Positions 43,130 to 51,013 of a stretch of DNA of 64,000 nt are shown one piece after another. The notes under the pieces were generated by a model. The model did no database searches and was not told the DNA's origin. It worked only from the letters and a program-made list of their open reading frames with translations. Position numbers and translations under genes: made by a program. Source of the DNA: Clostridium sp. (GTDB lineage: Bacteria > Bacillota > Clostridia > Clostridiales > Clostridiaceae); assembly GCA_029851835.1 (NCBI GenBank), contig JARKVD010000004.1:27788-91787 (forward strand), read 5' to 3'. Each line of letters opens with the position of its first letter. Within the stretch, counting starts at the first letter, position 1.

Positions 43130-43175
43130 AAAAGCGTTCGTGAAAAATTTTTATTTCAGCGAAGGCTTTTTATTT
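43130..43175 (+). terminator. Terminator of the hypothetical gene
   Basis: AAAAGCGTTCG / CGAAGGCTTTT, 11 positions with one mismatch, 19-nt loop, tail TTATTTG. Confidence 0.7.
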
Positions 43176-43285
43176 GCAAGTGGACCAGTTATAAGTGATT
43201 TTTGGAACCTAGTGGTACTGTAAGTATTCATTAAGAAGTAGTATGATTAAGTACATGAGATTAAGAGAAATTAGGAGGCATAAAT

Positions 43286-44473
43286 ATGAATTCATTCATT
43301 AGTCCAGACGATACCTGGGTATTATGGACAATTTTAATAGGAATAGCAGCAATAAGTATAGTTCTTGAACAAAAATATAAATGGGCTGCAAAGATAACAG
43401 GAGCAATAATAGCTTTAATTGCTGCAATTGCATTAGCAAATTTAAAAGTTATACCAACGGATAGTCCCGTGTATGATACCGTATGGAATTATGTAGTTCC
43501 AGTAGCTATACCACTTTTATTATTAAAGGCAGATTTAAAGAAAATAAGAAGAGAAAGTGGAAAAATGTTTGGAATATTTCATATTTCGGCTTTAGGAACA
43601 ATTATGGGAACATTTATTTCAGCGTTTTTATTTGCATCGGTAATACCGCACGTAGCAGAAATTGCAGGAATGATGACAGGCAGTTATATTGGTGGAGGAG
43701 TAAATTTTGTTGCAATGACTTCAAGTTTTTCAACGCCAGAGAATATTACAAATGCAACTATAGTGGCAGATAATTTAGTGATGGTAGTATATTTCTTCAT
43801 TGTAATGTCTATTCCATCTATGAAGTTATTTAAAAAATGGGGAATGTCAACTGAAAATAATAATGAAGAAAGAAGCTCAGCTAATTATTGGTCTAAGAAA
43901 GAGATCTCTTTAAAGGATATAGCTATATCTTTAGCAATAGCATTTTCTGTAGCTTGTGCATCAAATTTAATTTCTTCTTTTATAGGTTCAGTAGTCCCAG
44001 AGACTAATGTATTAACAAAGATGTTGAAGTCTATATTTGGAAACATGTATTTAATAATGACTACATTAATGCTTTTAGTTGCTACTATTTTTTCTAAGCA
44101 ATTAGAGGAAATTAATGGAGCAGAAGAAATTGGAACGTTTTTGATATATTTATTCTTTGTAGTTATTGGAGTGCCAGCATCTATTTCAGAGATAATTAAA
44201 AATGGAGCATTTATATTATTATTTTGTATATCAGCAGTTGTAATTCATTTAATTGTGACATTAGGTATAGGAAAAATAATGAAGTGTAAGTTAGATGAGT
44301 TGCTTCTTGCATCTAACGCATGCATAGGAGGACCAACAACTGCTGTGGCCATGGCTATAGCTAAAGGATGGAATGGCTTAATTGTACCTGTAATGGTATC
44401 GGGTGTTTGGGGTTATGTCTTAGGAAATTACGCTGGAATATTAGTTGGAACCGTTCTTCAAACTATAATTTAA
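43286..44473 (+). CDS. DUF819 family membrane protein
   Basis: A 395-residue integral membrane protein with about ten helices, matching DUF819 (YjcL-like): WVLWTILIGIAAISIVLEQKY at the N-terminus, a PLLLLKADLKKIRRESGKM loop, TGSYIGGGVNFVAM, and ASNACIGGPTTAVAMAIAKGW near the C-terminus. Paired Gly-rich re-entrant-like segments suggest a transporter of unknown substrate. AGGAGG precedes the ATG. It is monocistronic. Confidence 0.88.
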   Translation: MNSFISPDDTWVLWTILIGIAAISIVLEQKYKWAAKITGAIIALIAAIALANLKVIPTDSPVYDTVWNYVVPVAIPLLLLKADLKKIRRESGKMFGIFHISALGTIMGTFISAFLFASVIPHVAEIAGMMTGSYIGGGVNFVAMTSSFSTPENITNATIVADNLVMVVYFFIVMSIPSMKLFKKWGMSTENNNEERSSANYWSKKEISLKDIAISLAIAFSVACASNLISSFIGSVVPETNVLTKMLKSIFGNMYLIMTTLMLLVATIFSKQLEEINGAEEIGTFLIYLFFVVIGVPASISEIIKNGAFILLFCISAVVIHLIVTLGIGKIMKCKLDELLLASNACIGGPTTAVAMAIAKGWNGLIVPVMVSGVWGYVLGNYAGILVGTVLQTII

Positions 44474-44580
44474 ATAAGATAAGCAAGGTACGCTAATGAA
44501 CATAGATTAAAGTTCTAATAAGAAGGTAGGAGTAAATTTTATTTAGGAATTTATTCTAAATTAATTTAGCATTTAAGAAA

Positions 44581-44626
44581 TTAAAGCCAACAGAGACTAA
44601 TTTCATTTAGAATCTGTTGGCTTTAA
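44581..44626. terminator. Bidirectional hairpin after the DUF819 gene
   Basis: TTAAAGCCAACAGA / TCTGTTGGCTTTAA perfect 14-bp stem with an 18-nt loop. It lies between the convergent DUF819 and Mrr-like genes and can serve both. Confidence 0.75.
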
Positions 44627-44673
44627 TAAAATAAGGAGTTAAATAAAGGAATTATATGGGGGATAGCTTAGTT

Positions 44674-45264
44674 TTATATTTCTAAGGCTAAAGAATATTC
44701 TTTTTTCTCTTTACGACACTCTATGATTTCAACAATATCGGTCATAGTAAAAAATTGCAAGTTGATATTGCTATTAGCTTTAAGTTTGTTCATGTACTCA
44801 AGGGCATTGGCGTGAATACTTCCTGTTGTGATGATATATCCGGTTTTGATATTGTTAGCAACCATAGCTCCAACTAGTTTTTGGCATATTTCACGTCCTA
44901 TTGTAAAGTCTAAGTCTTCTTTAGTTACTAATTTTCCTCCATCATGAGCTTCAATTAAATTATATCTTTTACATTCAACATATATCTGCTCATCTTCTAA
45001 GGTGGTGAGTATTAAATCTACATCGCCATCATAAAAAGAAGGTGTTAGTTCTATATTTTTAAAGTTAGGATCTTCTTCAAAAAGCCATTTACAGAAACCC
45101 TCAAATTCAAGAGAGGACATTTTTTGGATACTTTCTTTTTTTACCTTTATATTAAATTTTAGTTTTTCATCGTTGTACTTTACGAACATCATAACTAAAG
45201 GGGAGATACTTTTAATTAATAAAATTAGAAGTATTAATAAAATACAAATTTCATATAGTCTCAT
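44674..45264 (-). CDS. Membrane-anchored Mrr-like restriction endonuclease domain protein
   Basis: A 196-residue protein with a strong N-terminal membrane helix (about residues 5-30), then a nuclease fold of the Mrr/PD-(D/E)xK type. The catalytic elements are FYDGDVDLIL (Asp) and IYVECKRYN (E-x-K), with a downstream GREICQKLVGAM helix and GYIITTGSIHANALEYM. No methyltransferase is adjacent, so it is not a classical restriction-modification unit; Mrr-like enzymes often cut modified or foreign DNA. GAGGTGA precedes the ATG on the minus strand. Confidence 0.85.
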   Translation of the reverse strand: MRLYEICILLILLILLIKSISPLVMMFVKYNDEKLKFNIKVKKESIQKMSSLEFEGFCKWLFEEDPNFKNIELTPSFYDGDVDLILTTLEDEQIYVECKRYNLIEAHDGGKLVTKEDLDFTIGREICQKLVGAMVANNIKTGYIITTGSIHANALEYMNKLKANSNINLQFFTMTDIVEIIECRKEKKEYSLALEI

Positions 45265-45641
45265 AAAATCACCTCAAATAAAGTATTGTCAGTTTTAAGA
45301 ATTTTAAACTTGGATCGTATAAATTATAAAATTTAAACAAAAGAATAAAAGTTATTGAAATAAAAGGAAATTAATGGTAAAATATATATTATATAATAAA
45401 GATATTATTAATTTCATACAAAAGAATTAGTTATACTAAAGTGCTTTGAATAAAAAGTGTGATTTTAATCTTTGTTTTGGAAACGATTCCGAAATGTTGT
45501 TATATAAGATAATAATTTTATTTTTTACTTTGTAGAGAATGAAATTAAGCTGAATTTATAAATATCTAACTTAAGTAAAGAGCCATTAACATCTTACAAA
45601 GGTGTTAAAATATATTACATTTAAAAATAGGGGGAAGTTTC
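45265..45641 (+). promoter_or_regulatory. Maltodextrin operon control region with LacI-family operator
   Basis: No gene is seen. TGGAAACGATTCCGA at 45478-45492 is a near-palindrome with central CG (GGAAAC/GATTCC), the form of LacI/GalR-family sites such as cre or MalR operators. A short hairpin TTAACATCT / AGGTGTTAA (45586-45608) lies just before the GGGGGG ribosome binding site of the binding-protein gene. The promoter between the two cannot be chosen with confidence. Confidence 0.6.
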
Positions 45642-46898
45642 ATGTTAAAAAAATCAAGAAAAATTATGTCTATACTCCTATCAACAGTAATGGCATGTTC
45701 ATTATTTGTAGGATGTGGTTCAAAGGATGATTCAGAAGGAAAAGATAAAACCGATGATAAACCATCTGCAGAGACTCCATCAGAAAAAGAAAAAGTTGCT
45801 TTAAAAGTTTGGGGATCACAGGAAGACCAACAATTAATTGGGGAACTAGTAGAGTCTTTTAAGGCTGCGAATCCAGATAAAGAGTACACTATTGAACTGG
45901 GAGTTGTAGGAGAACCTGATGCGAAGACTAAGTATCTTGAAGATCCAGCAGCTGCTGCTGATGTATTTGCATTTGCAAATGACCAATTATACGACTTGGT
46001 TGGTGCTGGAGGGTTATATGAAGTTACAAGAAATAAAGATGCTATAATTGCAGAAAATCTACCAGGTTCTGTTGATGCAGCTACAAAAGATGGTAAATTA
46101 TATGGATATCCAATGACTGCCGATAATGGTTATTTCTTATATTATGATAAAAGTGTAATAAATGAGGAAGATGCTAAAACCTTAGACGGTATTTTATCAG
46201 CTGCTAATAAGGCTGGCAAAAAAATGTTTATGGATGTATCTAATGGATGGTATATTGCCTCCTTCTTCCTAGGAGCAGGTGGAAAATTAGGAATAGATGG
46301 TAATGGAAAGCAAACTTGTGATTTTAACAACGAAGCAGGCGTTAAGGTTGGAGAAGCTATAAAGGCATTTACTGCAGATCCTGCATTTTTAACTGGTGAT
46401 GATGCAGTTTTAACTGGTGGCTTTGGTGATAACATAGTAGCTGGAGTATCTGGTACTTGGACAGCTGATGCTATAAAAGAAAAATTAGGTGATAATTTTG
46501 CTGCTACTAAGCTTCCTACTTTCACAGTAGATGGAAAGCAGGTTCAAATGGGAAGTTTTGCTGGATATAAATTAGTTGGTGTAAACAGTCAGACAAAATA
46601 TCCAGTAGATGCTATGGATCTTGCTGAATGGCTAACAAAGGAAGAAAGCCAAGCTTTAAGATTTGAAAAGAGAGCTATGGGACCTTCAAATATTAAGATT
46701 TCTGAAAGTTCAGAAGTTGGAGATAATATTCCTTTAGCTGCACTTGCTTTACAAGAGCAATATGCTACATCACAAAAAGAAGTTTTGGGAGCTTATTGGA
46801 CACCTGCGGAGGCATTTGGTACAGCTATGGAAGCTAAGGACTACTCTAAATCAATAAAAGAACAGTTAGATGCAATGGTGGAGCAAATCTGCCAATAA
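45642..46898 (+). CDS. Maltose/maltodextrin ABC transporter substrate-binding lipoprotein
   Basis: A 418-residue family 1 binding protein, lipid-anchored at Cys25 (SLFVGCG lipobox). A Ser/Asp/Lys linker precedes the two-lobe body; LKVWGSQEDQ, GEPDAKTKYLEDPAAAADVF, YGYPMTADNGYFLYYDKS and VSGTWTADAIKEKLG fit MalE/MdxE-type proteins. It is the first gene of an operon with two permeases, a lipoprotein amylase, a phosphorylase and MalQ, so the ligand is almost certainly maltodextrin. A hairpin terminator before the next gene may raise its level relative to the permeases. No ATPase gene is present; a shared MsmX-like ATPase elsewhere is likely. Confidence 0.92.
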   Translation: MLKKSRKIMSILLSTVMACSLFVGCGSKDDSEGKDKTDDKPSAETPSEKEKVALKVWGSQEDQQLIGELVESFKAANPDKEYTIELGVVGEPDAKTKYLEDPAAAADVFAFANDQLYDLVGAGGLYEVTRNKDAIIAENLPGSVDAATKDGKLYGYPMTADNGYFLYYDKSVINEEDAKTLDGILSAANKAGKKMFMDVSNGWYIASFFLGAGGKLGIDGNGKQTCDFNNEAGVKVGEAIKAFTADPAFLTGDDAVLTGGFGDNIVAGVSGTWTADAIKEKLGDNFAATKLPTFTVDGKQVQMGSFAGYKLVGVNSQTKYPVDAMDLAEWLTKEESQALRFEKRAMGPSNIKISESSEVGDNIPLAALALQEQYATSQKEVLGAYWTPAEAFGTAMEAKDYSKSIKEQLDAMVEQICQ

Positions 46899-46951
46899 AT
46901 TAATTGGTTAAAGTTCATTGATATAGGATTTAAATATTAATAAATATATTC

Positions 46952-46996
46952 ATAGAGAAACGGCTGGAATTACTTCTAGCTGTTTTTCTATAACAT
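46952..46996 (+). terminator. Partial terminator between the binding-protein and permease genes
   Basis: A 17-bp stem with three G-U pairs (46952-46968 with 46975-46991, AGAGAAACGGC on the 5' arm), 6-nt loop, U-rich 3' arm GTTTTTCTAT. It lies inside the operon and probably lets part of transcription pass, keeping the binding protein in excess. Confidence 0.7.
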
Positions 46997-47039
46997 TAGA
47001 GCAATGATATTTTTGGAAATAATTTTGATGGGGGTATTT

Positions 47040-48464
47040 ATGGAAACGGAAAAAATACCGAAAAAAAAGAATTTGATAAAAGGTTTCTTTAATTTATGTA
47101 AAAGTGGATTGAAGGGTATATATATAGGATTTATTAATTTTTTTAAGATTTTTGGAAAAGGAAGTATAGTTACAAAGTTAAGCTTTCTTATCATGGGGAT
47201 TGGATGCTTTTTAAGAGGTCAAATAATTAAAGGCTTTTTATATTTTGCTACACAGCTTTGTTATATAGTTTATATGGTTACCTTTGGATGGGGTTATTTA
47301 AAGGATATAACAACCTTGGGTACTAGTGCTCAGAGACAAGTATGGGATGAAGGGCTTCAAATCTATTTAAACAAAACTGGCGATAATTCAATGCTTATTT
47401 TACTTTTTAGTGTAGTTACAATTTTTGTTACACTAGCTTTTATTGGTGTTTATGTTGCAAGTATAACGGCTGGGTATAAATGTGAATTACTAAGAAGAGA
47501 AGGTAAGAAACCAAAAACATTTAAAGAGGATCTAAAAAGCCTATTGAATGAAAATTATCATAAGACTTTATTAACATTGCCAATGGTTGGAACAATATGT
47601 TTCACAGTACTACCATTAATATTTATGATACTAATAGCTTTTACTAATTTTGATAAAACTCATCAGCCACCAGGTAATTTATTTACATGGGTAGGGATTC
47701 AGAATTTTAAGGATGTATTTTGGGATAATCCACTAAAGTCTAATACTTTTAGTAGTTTATTTATTTGGACAATGATTTGGGCTACCTGTGCTACTTTTAG
47801 CAATTATTTATTAGGTATGATTTTAGCGTTGCTTATTAACAAGAAAGGAATTAAGGGGAAAGGATTTTGGAGAACATTATTTGTTTTAACTATAGCAGTA
47901 CCACAGTTTGTAACCTTATTATTGATGTCGAAGATGCTTCATGATTCAGGGCCTGTAAATGTATTGTTGGGGTATTTAGGAATGTCTCCAATAAATTTTT
48001 TAACTAATGGTAAAATTGCAAAGATAGTTGTAATTATAGTTAATATGTGGGTTGGTATTCCTTATAGTATGCTTATAACTTCAGGAATCCTAATGAATAT
48101 TCCAGAGGATATATATGAAAGTGCAAAAATTGATGGAGCAAGTCCTGTGACAACTTTCTTTAAAATAACACTTCCGTATATGCTATTTGTAACAACACCT
48201 TATTTAATTACACAATTTATTGGAAATATAAATAACTTTAACGTCATTTATTTGTTAACAGGTGGAGGACCTGCAAGTCTTAATTACTTCCAAGCAGGAG
48301 AAACAGATTTACTGGTAACATGGCTATATAAGCTTACAGTTAATGAACAGAATTATAGCTTAGCTTCTACTATAGGAATTATTATATTTGTTACTTGTGC
48401 TGTTCTATCACTTTTAACCTATAATATGTCAGCTTCAGTTAAAAAGGAGGAGACGTTCCAATGA
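47040..48464 (+). CDS. Maltodextrin ABC transporter permease, MalF-type
   Basis: A 474-residue permease with eight or so helices. The N-terminal extension contains two additional helices, as in other Firmicute MalF/MdxF proteins. The EAA loop that contacts the ATPase is visible near the C-terminus (IYESAKIDGASPVTTFFKITLPYM). ATG 47040 is used because GGGGG lies just before it; longer in-frame starts at 47004 and 47028 precede this site. Its last 4 bp overlap the next gene (ATGA). Confidence 0.93.
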   Translation: METEKIPKKKNLIKGFFNLCKSGLKGIYIGFINFFKIFGKGSIVTKLSFLIMGIGCFLRGQIIKGFLYFATQLCYIVYMVTFGWGYLKDITTLGTSAQRQVWDEGLQIYLNKTGDNSMLILLFSVVTIFVTLAFIGVYVASITAGYKCELLRREGKKPKTFKEDLKSLLNENYHKTLLTLPMVGTICFTVLPLIFMILIAFTNFDKTHQPPGNLFTWVGIQNFKDVFWDNPLKSNTFSSLFIWTMIWATCATFSNYLLGMILALLINKKGIKGKGFWRTLFVLTIAVPQFVTLLLMSKMLHDSGPVNVLLGYLGMSPINFLTNGKIAKIVVIIVNMWVGIPYSMLITSGILMNIPEDIYESAKIDGASPVTTFFKITLPYMLFVTTPYLITQFIGNINNFNVIYLLTGGGPASLNYFQAGETDLLVTWLYKLTVNEQNYSLASTIGIIIFVTCAVLSLLTYNMSASVKKEETFQ

Positions 48465-49360
48465 TAGAAAATGGCTTAAAAGTTAATAAAAATGTTAAAG
48501 AGAAAAAAAGAAAATTAAAGAAGAATAGAACAAAACTAACCAATGGAATAGTATATGTTATTTTAGCTGTTTTAGGGATTATTTGGCTTATACCTCTTTT
48601 ATGGCTTCTTTTAATATCTTTTAGAGAAGAGTCAGGAGCCTTTACAACATATATATTGCCAAAGGGATATACCTTAAATAATTATATTAAGTTATTTACA
48701 GAAACACAGTTGTTTAATTATCCAAGATGGTATTTAAACACTTTTATTGTAGCTGTATTTAGTTGTATTCTATCAAGTTTTTTTATACTTGCAATCAGCT
48801 ATACCTTAAGTAGACTAAGATTTAAAATGAGAAAGCCATTGATGAATATAGCATTAGTTTTGGGAATGTTTCCAGGGTTTATGTCGATGATAGCTGTATA
48901 TCATATATTGAAGGCTTTTGGATTACAGCAGTCATTATTATCATTAGTTCTTGTATATTCAGGTGGAGCAGGACTTCAGTATTATATTGCAAAAGGATTT
49001 TTTGACACAATACCACGTTCTTTAGATGAAGCGGCAATGCTTGATGGTGCATCAAAGAATACGATATTTTGGAAGATAACACTACCAATGTCTAAACCAA
49101 TAATTACGTATACAGTACTAATGGCATTCATGGCACCATGGGTAGATTTTATTTTTGCAAGTGTAATTATGAAGGATAATTATCAAAATTATACTATTGC
49201 CCTTGGTTTATACCAAATGCTATCCAGAGAAAATCTTTATAAATATTTCACGCAGTTCTGTGCAGGGGCAGTTTTGATAGCGATACCAATAACTATATTA
49301 TTTATAAAAATGCAAAAAAACTATGTTGAAGGTGTAACAGGTGGCTCTGTAAAAGGATAG
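48461..49360 (+). CDS. Maltodextrin ABC transporter permease, MalG-type
   Basis: A 299-residue permease with six helices and the EAA loop SLDEAAMLDGASKNTIFWKI (about residues 188-207). It pairs with the MalF-type permease in the membrane. Its start overlaps that gene by 4 bp with AAGGAGGAG inside the upstream coding sequence, so translation is coupled. The lipoprotein amylase gene starts 43 bp downstream. Confidence 0.94.
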   Translation: MIENGLKVNKNVKEKKRKLKKNRTKLTNGIVYVILAVLGIIWLIPLLWLLLISFREESGAFTTYILPKGYTLNNYIKLFTETQLFNYPRWYLNTFIVAVFSCILSSFFILAISYTLSRLRFKMRKPLMNIALVLGMFPGFMSMIAVYHILKAFGLQQSLLSLVLVYSGGAGLQYYIAKGFFDTIPRSLDEAAMLDGASKNTIFWKITLPMSKPIITYTVLMAFMAPWVDFIFASVIMKDNYQNYTIALGLYQMLSRENLYKYFTQFCAGAVLIAIPITILFIKMQKNYVEGVTGGSVKG

Positions 49361-49402
49361 GATGTATATAACTTAATTTTAAATTTTAAATAGGGGTGTG
49401 TT

Positions 49403-50998
49403 ATGAAAAAAGCTGTTATAGCAGTATTAATCGTAGTTATGTCTATGATAAGTGGCTGTTCAAAGAGTGATGAAGTAAAATCAATAGGCGATAGTTATAG
49501 AAACTATTATGAGATTTTTGTTGGTTCATTTTATGACAGTAATGGAAATGGTATTGGAGATATAAATGGAATTATTAAAAAGCTAGATTACTTAAATGAC
49601 GGTGATGGCAAGAGTGATAAAGACCTTGGAATTGATGGAATATGGCTTATGCCAATTATGCCATCACCAACATATCATAAATATGATGTTACAGACTATT
49701 TTGAAATAGATCCACAGTACGGAACTATGGAGGATTTTGAAAAACTGATAAAAGAATGTAATGGAAGAGGAATTGATTTAATTATAGATTTAGTTTTAAA
49801 TCATACTTCATCGCAGCATCCATGGTTTCTTTCAGCTAAAAAAAGTTTAACAGTTGCACCTTGTGGTAAGGAAATGTGCTCTTATAGTGAGCTATGCAGA
49901 GAGCATAATAAGTATGTAAAATACTATAATTTTAGTCAGGAGAAGCTTTCAGGCTATCATTCAGTTGGAATGCCTAACGGCTGGTACTATGAAGGGGTAT
50001 TTTGGGATCAAATGCCTGATTTAAATCTTGATAATGAAGAGGTCTGGAAAGAAGTTGAGAAGATTAGTAAGTTCTGGATTGATAAAGGGGTATCAGGATT
50101 TAGATTAGATGCGGTAACTTCGTACTATACCGGAAACGTTTCTAAAAATGTTGAAGCTTTAAATAGGATTAATACTATAACGAAAAACTATAAGGAAGAT
50201 GCGTATATAGTTGGAGAAGCTTGGACTGATGCAGGTTCCATTGAAAACTATTATAAAAGTGGAATAGATAGTTTCTTTAACTTTCCTTATGGTGACAGTA
50301 ATGGACTTCTAGTTAATACAATTAGAAATAAAAGTGGAGTAGGTTTTGCAAAGAGGATTGAAGTTTGGCAGAAAGCTATAAAAAGTATTAATGAAAATGC
50401 CATTGATGCGACCTTTCTCTCTAACCATGATATGGGAAGAAGTGCTGGCTTCTTAATGAGAGATTTACCAAAGGAGAAAATGGCTGCTAGTTTATATTTG
50501 ATGATGCCAGGAAACTCATTTATATACTACGGTGAAGAGATTGGTATGACTGGTTCTGGTAAGGACGAAAATAAAAGACTTCCTATGGTATGGTCAGTAG
50601 ATAATAAGGCAGGAATCCCAAATGCTTCTGCTGGAGCTACTTCGGATAATAATAGTATTAGTGCTGGAGTTTTAGAGCAGGATAAAGATGAAGAATCACT
50701 ATTAAATTTTTATAGAAGAGCAATTAAGTTAAAAAATATGAATCCAGAGGTTGCAAGAGGTATAGTAACAGCAATAGATGTTGGTAACGACTCCATTTGT
50801 ATGTATAGCTGTGAATATGAAGATTCTAAGATTTATGTAGTTCATAATTTATCAGATGAAGAAATAAAAATTGATTTTGCAAAAGAAGATTTTAATTATT
50901 CTGAGATACGCGGATACCTAACTGCAGCTGAGGGTAAGGTAGTTCTTAAGGATAATGTTTTAAATTTACCACCAACATCAACAGCAATTATCAAGTAG
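49403..50998 (+). CDS. Surface-anchored alpha-amylase family (GH13) lipoprotein
   Basis: A 531-residue GH13 glycoside hydrolase with a lipobox (MISGCSKSD, Cys19), so it sits on the outer face of the membrane. The GH13 conserved regions are DLVLNHTS, GFRLDAVTSY (nucleophile Asp, about 235), IVGEAWT (acid/base Glu, about 271) and LSNHDMGR. It should break starch or longer maltodextrins into pieces taken up by the adjacent ABC transporter. GGGGTGTG precedes the ATG. Fine specificity (amylase versus neopullulanase) cannot be read. Confidence 0.92.
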   Translation: MKKAVIAVLIVVMSMISGCSKSDEVKSIGDSYRNYYEIFVGSFYDSNGNGIGDINGIIKKLDYLNDGDGKSDKDLGIDGIWLMPIMPSPTYHKYDVTDYFEIDPQYGTMEDFEKLIKECNGRGIDLIIDLVLNHTSSQHPWFLSAKKSLTVAPCGKEMCSYSELCREHNKYVKYYNFSQEKLSGYHSVGMPNGWYYEGVFWDQMPDLNLDNEEVWKEVEKISKFWIDKGVSGFRLDAVTSYYTGNVSKNVEALNRINTITKNYKEDAYIVGEAWTDAGSIENYYKSGIDSFFNFPYGDSNGLLVNTIRNKSGVGFAKRIEVWQKAIKSINENAIDATFLSNHDMGRSAGFLMRDLPKEKMAASLYLMMPGNSFIYYGEEIGMTGSGKDENKRLPMVWSVDNKAGIPNASAGATSDNNSISAGVLEQDKDEESLLNFYRRAIKLKNMNPEVARGIVTAIDVGNDSICMYSCEYEDSKIYVVHNLSDEEIKIDFAKEDFNYSEIRGYLTAAEGKVVLKDNVLNLPPTSTAIIK

Positions 50999-51013
50999 CG
51001 GGAGGGGAATACA

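Noticed and set aside
43483..43773. Plus-strand open frame of 96 codons inside the DUF819 gene
   Set aside because: It is an out-of-frame shadow with biased composition, and the DUF819 frame is well supported.
44674..45264. Classical restriction-modification system
   Set aside because: Only an Mrr-like nuclease is found; no methyltransferase or specificity subunit lies nearby.
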